Of a stretch of DNA of 9,482 bases, positions 5,774 to 9,482 are shown piece after piece. The number at the start of each line of letters is the position of its first letter. Within the stretch, counting starts at the first letter, position 1. Both the position numbers and the translations under genes were made by a program. Source of the DNA: Cytophagales bacterium (GTDB lineage Bacteria; Bacteroidota; Bacteroidia; Cytophagales; Spirosomataceae); assembly GCA_013205605.1 (NCBI GenBank), contig JABMMK010000009.1, positions 1 through 9,482 on the forward strand. Direction: 5' to 3'. Under the pieces are notes generated by a model. The model worked only from the letters and a program-made list of their open reading frames with translations. It was not told the DNA's origin and made no database searches.

Positions 5774-7436
5774 GCAAAAATATCTCAGAAGAGCTTTCGT
5801 TGGATTGATCGCATTCGTTAGCTTGATTGGGTTTTCCTTTAGTAGACCTGGCGAGCGTCTATTTGACATTGCCAAAAATCTAGATTTATACGCGTCTGTA
5901 TTCAAGGAATTAAATAAATTTTATGTGGATGACGTAAATCCAAATCTGGCTGTCAAAACCTCTATAGACGCGCTTTTGAAAAGTTTTGATCCGTATACCG
6001 TATATTATCCTGAAGATGAATTGGAAGATTTCATGACCATGACCACTGGCAAGTATCAAGGAATTGGAATCGTTTTAGCTGAGATTAATGACGAATACCG
6101 AGTTGCCTATGTGGATGAAAATAGTCCCGCATCTAAAGCCGGATTGGGCATTGGGGACCAATTGATCTCAGTCAATGGCATTAAAATATCGGATACTCCT
6201 GAGGCTGAACCTTCTAAACTATTAAAAGGACAAGCTGGCACTTCCTTAGATATTTCCATTTTGAAAATCGATGAAAGTACGACTAAGACTATTCATTTAA
6301 AGCGAGAGACAGTTCAAATTAATAATGTCATTTATTCTGGCATCATTAGGCCGGGTGTCGGGTATATTTCGTTAGAGGAATTTAATGCTTCGGCCACCAA
6401 AGAACTAAAGACTGCATTAACGACTTTGAGACAAGCGGGGATGCAAAAATTAATTTTAGATCTTCGTGAAAATCCAGGTGGTTTGCTGACTCAAGCTGTG
6501 GACATTTGTAATTTATTTTTAGCCAAAGAAACCAAGATTGTTGAAACCAGAGGAAAAGTAGAGGAATGGAATAAAACTTATACGGCATTGAATACTAGTT
6601 TTGACTCAGATATTCCGCTCATCATATTAATTAATGGCCATTCGGCCTCTGCGGCTGAGATTGTCGCTGGCGTTATGCAAGATTACGACCGTGCTGTGTT
6701 GATTGGCAAAAAAAGTTACGGAAAGGGCTTAGTCCAAGTGACCAGAGATCTTCCCTATCGGACAAAAATGAAAATCACGACTGCTAAATATTACATCCCA
6801 AGTGGACGTTGCATTCAGGCGATTGACTACCAACATAAAAATTCGGAAGGCCAAGCCATTGCTTACAAAGACTCGTCCATTAAAACTTTTAAAACGCAAA
6901 ATGGAAGGACTGTTGTCGACGGAGGAGGAATTCTCCCAGATATCCTGATAGGCAAGGACCTCATGTCTTCAAGTTTTACACAAGCCCTCATGAAACAGTA
7001 TATGATTTTTTTATATGCTTGTCATTATCAAAAAAATCACCCTAAAATTGCCAGTGCTGAATCCTTCGTTTTTTCAGAAAACGATATGAATGACTTTCAA
7101 AATTGGCTTAAAAACCAAAAATTTACTTACGAAAGCCCGGTGGAAAAGCAAGTGCGAATTGCTATAGACCTGGCTAAAAAAGACCAAGCTTATGCAGGCT
7201 TAGAAACTAGTATGTCGGCCCTGAAATCAGAGTGGAGCTCGTCTACAACCAAAGAACTTTTAGCCCATAAACAAGAAATTATTTCGTTGATTGAGCAAGA
7301 AATAATCCTACATTATTATTTACAAAAAGGGGTAAATCAATGGTCTTTTTCAAAAGATCCTGTTATTTTAGAAAGTTTGAATTTATTCAATCAACCTCAA
7401 AAATTTCAAGAAATCTTAGCCAAAAAAAATAAATGA
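5763..7436 (+). CDS. S41 C-terminal processing peptidase (CtpA/Prc family)
   Basis: The protein has 557 residues. A basic N-terminus followed by a hydrophobic span (about 11-26) forms a signal peptide or anchor without a lipobox, so the enzyme works in the periplasm. A PDZ domain follows at about 88-175 (YQGIGIVL; SPASKAGLGIGDQLISVNG). The S41 core includes LILDLRENPGG (230-240). Ser296 in GHSASAAEI, Lys321 and Gln325 in SYGKGLVQ keep the 25- and 4-residue spacings of the E. coli Prc Ser430/Lys455/Gln459 active site, so the enzyme should be active. Residues from about 400 form a helical tail like that of other Bacteroidota homologues. The family trims or degrades envelope proteins from their C-termini. 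The ATG at 5763 overlaps rnpA by 11 nt, and the stop overlaps tsaB by 4 nt (ATGA). The substrate is unknown. Confidence 0.95.
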   Translation: MKFRQKYLRRAFVGLIAFVSLIGFSFSRPGERLFDIAKNLDLYASVFKELNKFYVDDVNPNLAVKTSIDALLKSFDPYTVYYPEDELEDFMTMTTGKYQGIGIVLAEINDEYRVAYVDENSPASKAGLGIGDQLISVNGIKISDTPEAEPSKLLKGQAGTSLDISILKIDESTTKTIHLKRETVQINNVIYSGIIRPGVGYISLEEFNASATKELKTALTTLRQAGMQKLILDLRENPGGLLTQAVDICNLFLAKETKIVETRGKVEEWNKTYTALNTSFDSDIPLIILINGHSASAAEIVAGVMQDYDRAVLIGKKSYGKGLVQVTRDLPYRTKMKITTAKYYIPSGRCIQAIDYQHKNSEGQAIAYKDSSIKTFKTQNGRTVVDGGGILPDILIGKDLMSSSFTQALMKQYMIFLYACHYQKNHPKIASAESFVFSENDMNDFQNWLKNQKFTYESPVEKQVRIAIDLAKKDQAYAGLETSMSALKSEWSSSTTKELLAHKQEIISLIEQEIILHYYLQKGVNQWSFSKDPVILESLNLFNQPQKFQEILAKKNK

Positions 7437-8116
7437 GTCTCATTTTAAGCATCGAAACTTCTTCTCAAAAATGTTCCGTAGCACTGCATGACCAAGGCAG
7501 ATTAATCGCCGCGTCGCAAAGTGAGGAAGAAGGTGCACATGCGAAAAAGCTAACTTTGCTGATAGAAGAAGTTGTAAAAAAAGCAGCTACTAAACTTGGC
7601 TCGCTAGTTGGGATAGCTATTTCAATCGGCCCGGGATCCTACACTGGCTTACGAATTGGCTTAGCGACGGCAAAGGGCCTTTGCTTTGGACTTGATAAAC
7701 CACTAATCGCTGTGCCTACGTTAAAAATATTGGCGGCCAGACATGCTGATTCAACAGAGCATCAAATATTAATTCCCGTCATGGATGCTAGGAGGATGGA
7801 GGTTTACATGGCAGTCTATACCCACGATTTACAAGAGCTTGAGCCCGCAAATGCATTAATCTTAGATGAATTTTCATTCGCTGCATACCAAGAAAAAAAC
7901 GCGTTAATCTTCGGGCATGGTGCGCAAAAATTCATGGATTCATTTCCCAATCCCTCATTTACATTTAATTTAGAAAACCCCTCTCCTGAGGCAATAGATA
8001 TGGGTAAATTAGCCTATGAGGCTTATTTGAACCAAAAATTTGAAAATATAGTTACCATAGAACCCGATTATTTGAAGGAATATATGGGACAAAAGCCACA
8101 AAAAAAATACATCTAA
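7433..8116 (+). CDS. tsaB: tRNA t6A37 threonylcarbamoyltransferase complex subunit TsaB
   Basis: The 227-residue length is close to that of E. coli TsaB (231). TsaB is the non-catalytic ASKHA-fold partner that dimerizes with TsaD and, with TsaE, completes transfer of the threonylcarbamoyl group made by TsaC onto A37 of ANN-decoding tRNAs. Visible hallmarks are ILSIETSSQKCSVAL (4-18), the family signature GPGSYTGLRIGLATAKGL (66-83), PTLKILA (95-101), and DARRMEVY (118-125). The ATG at 7433 overlaps the S41 stop as ATGA, and its TAA overlaps the next ATG by one base (TAATG), so expression is coupled on both sides. The other t6A genes are not in the window. It shares a tRNA theme with rnpA in the same operon. 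Confidence 0.95.
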   Translation: MSLILSIETSSQKCSVALHDQGRLIAASQSEEEGAHAKKLTLLIEEVVKKAATKLGSLVGIAISIGPGSYTGLRIGLATAKGLCFGLDKPLIAVPTLKILAARHADSTEHQILIPVMDARRMEVYMAVYTHDLQELEPANALILDEFSFAAYQEKNALIFGHGAQKFMDSFPNPSFTFNLENPSPEAIDMGKLAYEAYLNQKFENIVTIEPDYLKEYMGQKPQKKYI

Positions 8117-8631
8117 TGGAGAACACGATTGAAAATAAAGTAGCCCAAAGCGGATTGATTCAATTGGATTTAGAAACCATTCGAATTCCTGGTGAACGTA
8201 TATTTTTTGACATCAAGCCTTTATTATTTATGGATTTGGTGCTTAAAGAGAAAGACTTTAGAGCTTTTCTAGGGGATCACGCCTGGAATCAATATCAAGG
8301 AAAACATGTGGCCATTTCTTGTTCAAGTGATGCCATCATCCCCATTTGGGCTTTCATGTTAGTAAGTACACAAATGAGCCCCTTTGCCTCCACCATAGTC
8401 TATGGAAATTTAGAAGATTTAGAAAAAGAATTATTTGCAAAATCCTTATTGGCATTAAATTTAGATAGCTACAAGGATGGCCGGGTGGTCGTCAAAGGTT
8501 GTTCGAAAGAATCGGTGCCAACAGATGCCTATGTAAGGCTTACAACGTTATTGCAGCCCATCGTAAAAAGTTTATTTTTTGGCGAGCCTTGCAGTACAGT
8601 TCCTATTTACAAAAAGAAACTAACTACTTAA
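8116..8631 (+). CDS. DUF2480 family protein, conserved in Bacteroidota
   Basis: The 171-residue soluble protein has no signal peptide or membrane span. I recognise the family from NKVAQSGLIQLDLE (7-20), the ERIFFDI and LKEKDFR segments, ISCSSDAIIPIWAF (67-80), VVVKGCSK (124-131), and the C-terminal GEPCSTVPIYKKK (156-168). Its three cysteines (Cys69, Cys129, Cys159) all lie in these conserved-looking segments, which would suit a metal or Fe-S ligand set or redox chemistry; that is inference. From memory, homologues in some flavobacteria sit beside SUF iron-sulfur assembly genes. Here it is instead the last gene of the rpmH operon, coupled to tsaB by a 1-nt TAATG overlap. Its final 8 coding bases overlap the end of the convergent DUF4175 gene. 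No biochemical function is known to me. Confidence 0.88.
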   Translation: MENTIENKVAQSGLIQLDLETIRIPGERIFFDIKPLLFMDLVLKEKDFRAFLGDHAWNQYQGKHVAISCSSDAIIPIWAFMLVSTQMSPFASTIVYGNLEDLEKELFAKSLLALNLDSYKDGRVVVKGCSKESVPTDAYVRLTTLLQPIVKSLFFGEPCSTVPIYKKKLTT

Positions 8632-9482
8632 ATTGATTTAAATAGCGGAGCACTTTTTCCTGGTAGCTTGGCGTTAAATCCACTGGCTTTCGCTGATACA
8701 AAGATCTATTTTCTTCTAATTTCTTCAGGTACGGCAACAAATTAGGTGGTGGACTTTCTCTAAATTTTTCAAGCGCATTTTTTGATTCTTTTTTAGGATC
8801 TTCGCCCTGCTCTTTCAAAGCCTTTTCAGACTCCAATAAAATAGGCAACATGAGATCTTGTCTGTTTTGTAATTCTTGATTAAGGCGTTTATTAACAAAA
8901 TCAGTCTCATTTTTTTCCATGTTTTTAATGAGGTCCTTTAAGCTTTTCTCCAAATTATCTGAGCCGGGTCTGCCTTGAATATCTTGCAATTTTTCTTCTA
9001 ATTCTTGTCGGAGCCTAGCCTGTTCTTGAGCTATTTTAATCATATCTTCACTCATGGGACCCTGTTTATCAGCCCTACTTTCTCTGGCTTTCTGATTAAG
9101 TTTTTGTTGGCGTGCCGCCCATGAACCCTGAGGCTTTTGTTTCCCCTTCCCTTTTTTACCAGGTTTCATCTGCATTTGCTGGTTTTGCATTTGCTGCAAT
9201 AGATCTGATAGCATAACGGCCAATTTGTTAATGGATGCCATCGATTGTTGTTGCCTAGCCTGCACTAAAGGCCATTTGCGTTCCTTCATCATATTGGCAG
9301 CCTCATTCAATCGGTTGTGCATTTCAGTCGTTTCTCTCGTGATCAATTGAGATAATGGCATTACTTTTTTACCTAAACTAATCAAACTGTCTTCCAAAAT
9401 AAAAGCGGTTTCAGCGATCTTATTTTGCCTCTGTGAGGCCGATTTTAAAGCTGGGCTTCCTTCCCGTAAACGACGAAAATCC
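8624..9482 (-). CDS. C-terminal part of a DUF4175 family protein, truncated by the window edge
   Basis: The frame is open through the right edge, with 285 codons visible, so the gene starts outside; a TTG at 9395-9397 inside the frame is not a start. The visible segment matches the C-terminal part of the large Bacteroidota DUF4175 proteins (around 1,100 residues, with membrane spans near the N-terminus, as I recall). It contains AETAFILEDSLISLGKKV, then long charged helices likely to form coiled coil, a Gln/Met/Lys-rich low-complexity stretch (LLQQMQNQQMQMKPGKKGK and on), DPKKESKNALEKFRESPPPNLLPYLKKLEE, and the terminal SYQEKVLRYLNQFK. No enzymatic motif is visible in this part and the function is unknown. 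It converges with DUF2480 with an 8-nt overlap (its TAG is at 8624-8626), and no terminator is seen between them. Confidence 0.85.
   Translation of the reverse strand, partial: DFRRLREGSPALKSASQRQNKIAETAFILEDSLISLGKKVMPLSQLITRETTEMHNRLNEAANMMKERKWPLVQARQQQSMASINKLAVMLSDLLQQMQNQQMQMKPGKKGKGKQKPQGSWAARQQKLNQKARESRADKQGPMSEDMIKIAQEQARLRQELEEKLQDIQGRPGSDNLEKSLKDLIKNMEKNETDFVNKRLNQELQNRQDLMLPILLESEKALKEQGEDPKKESKNALEKFRESPPPNLLPYLKKLEENRSLYQRKPVDLTPSYQEKVLRYLNQFK

Noticed and set aside
6382..6588. Minus-strand open frame inside the S41 protease gene
   Set aside because: It overlaps the conserved LDLRENPGG region of the protease and has no coding evidence of its own.
9395..9397. TTG as the start of a complete 257-residue protein at the right end
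   Set aside because: The frame stays open to the window edge, and the upstream residues (AETAFILEDS) continue the DUF4175 pattern, so the gene is truncated by the window rather than starting here.

Overview
The window looks like chromosomal DNA of a Bacteroidota bacterium, probably of the Cytophagales/Sphingobacteriales side. It is AT-rich. Three intergenic promoter-like sites carry the Bacteroidota -7 box TAnnTTTG, and two of them also have a -33 TTTG-like box 19-20 nt upstream. Two of the protein families present (DUF2480, DUF4175) I know essentially from Bacteroidota. The genus cannot be read from this sequence alone. I see no tRNA, rRNA, CRISPR array, insertion sequence or phage gene, and no gene-free stretch longer than about 160 nt.

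Layout: (1) 2-2161 (+), the 3' part of a large multi-membrane-span protein with a TPR tail, open at the left edge. (2) 2166-2628 (+), rpsJ (ribosomal protein S10) as a stand-alone unit with its own promoter, a 5' leader that can fold, and its own terminator; this is unusual, because rpsJ normally heads the S10 ribosomal protein operon. (3) 4998-2627 (-), a tightly coupled glycan operon: family 2 glycosyltransferase, formyltransferase, NodB-type polysaccharide deacetylase. (4) 4999-5155, a divergent promoter region. (5) 5082-8631 (+), rpmH - rnpA - S41 C-terminal processing peptidase - tsaB - DUF2480, in which every gene after rnpA overlaps the one before it. (6) 8624-9482 (-), the C-terminal part of a DUF4175 protein, open at the right edge and converging with DUF2480 through an 8-nt overlap of coding ends.

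How the genes work together: the rpmH operon joins translation and RNA-processing functions (ribosomal protein bL34, the RNase P protein, the t6A tRNA-modification protein TsaB) with a cell-envelope protease and a conserved cysteine-containing protein of unknown role. The three-gene minus operon is a cytosolic glycan-building and tailoring set. Its deacetylase has no signal peptide, which suggests deacetylation, and perhaps later N-formylation, of a sugar before export. Nothing here is a clear defence or mobile system. The most interesting points are the isolated rpsJ with its possible switching leader, the deacetylase/formyltransferase pairing, and the DUF2480 protein locked into a translation operon.
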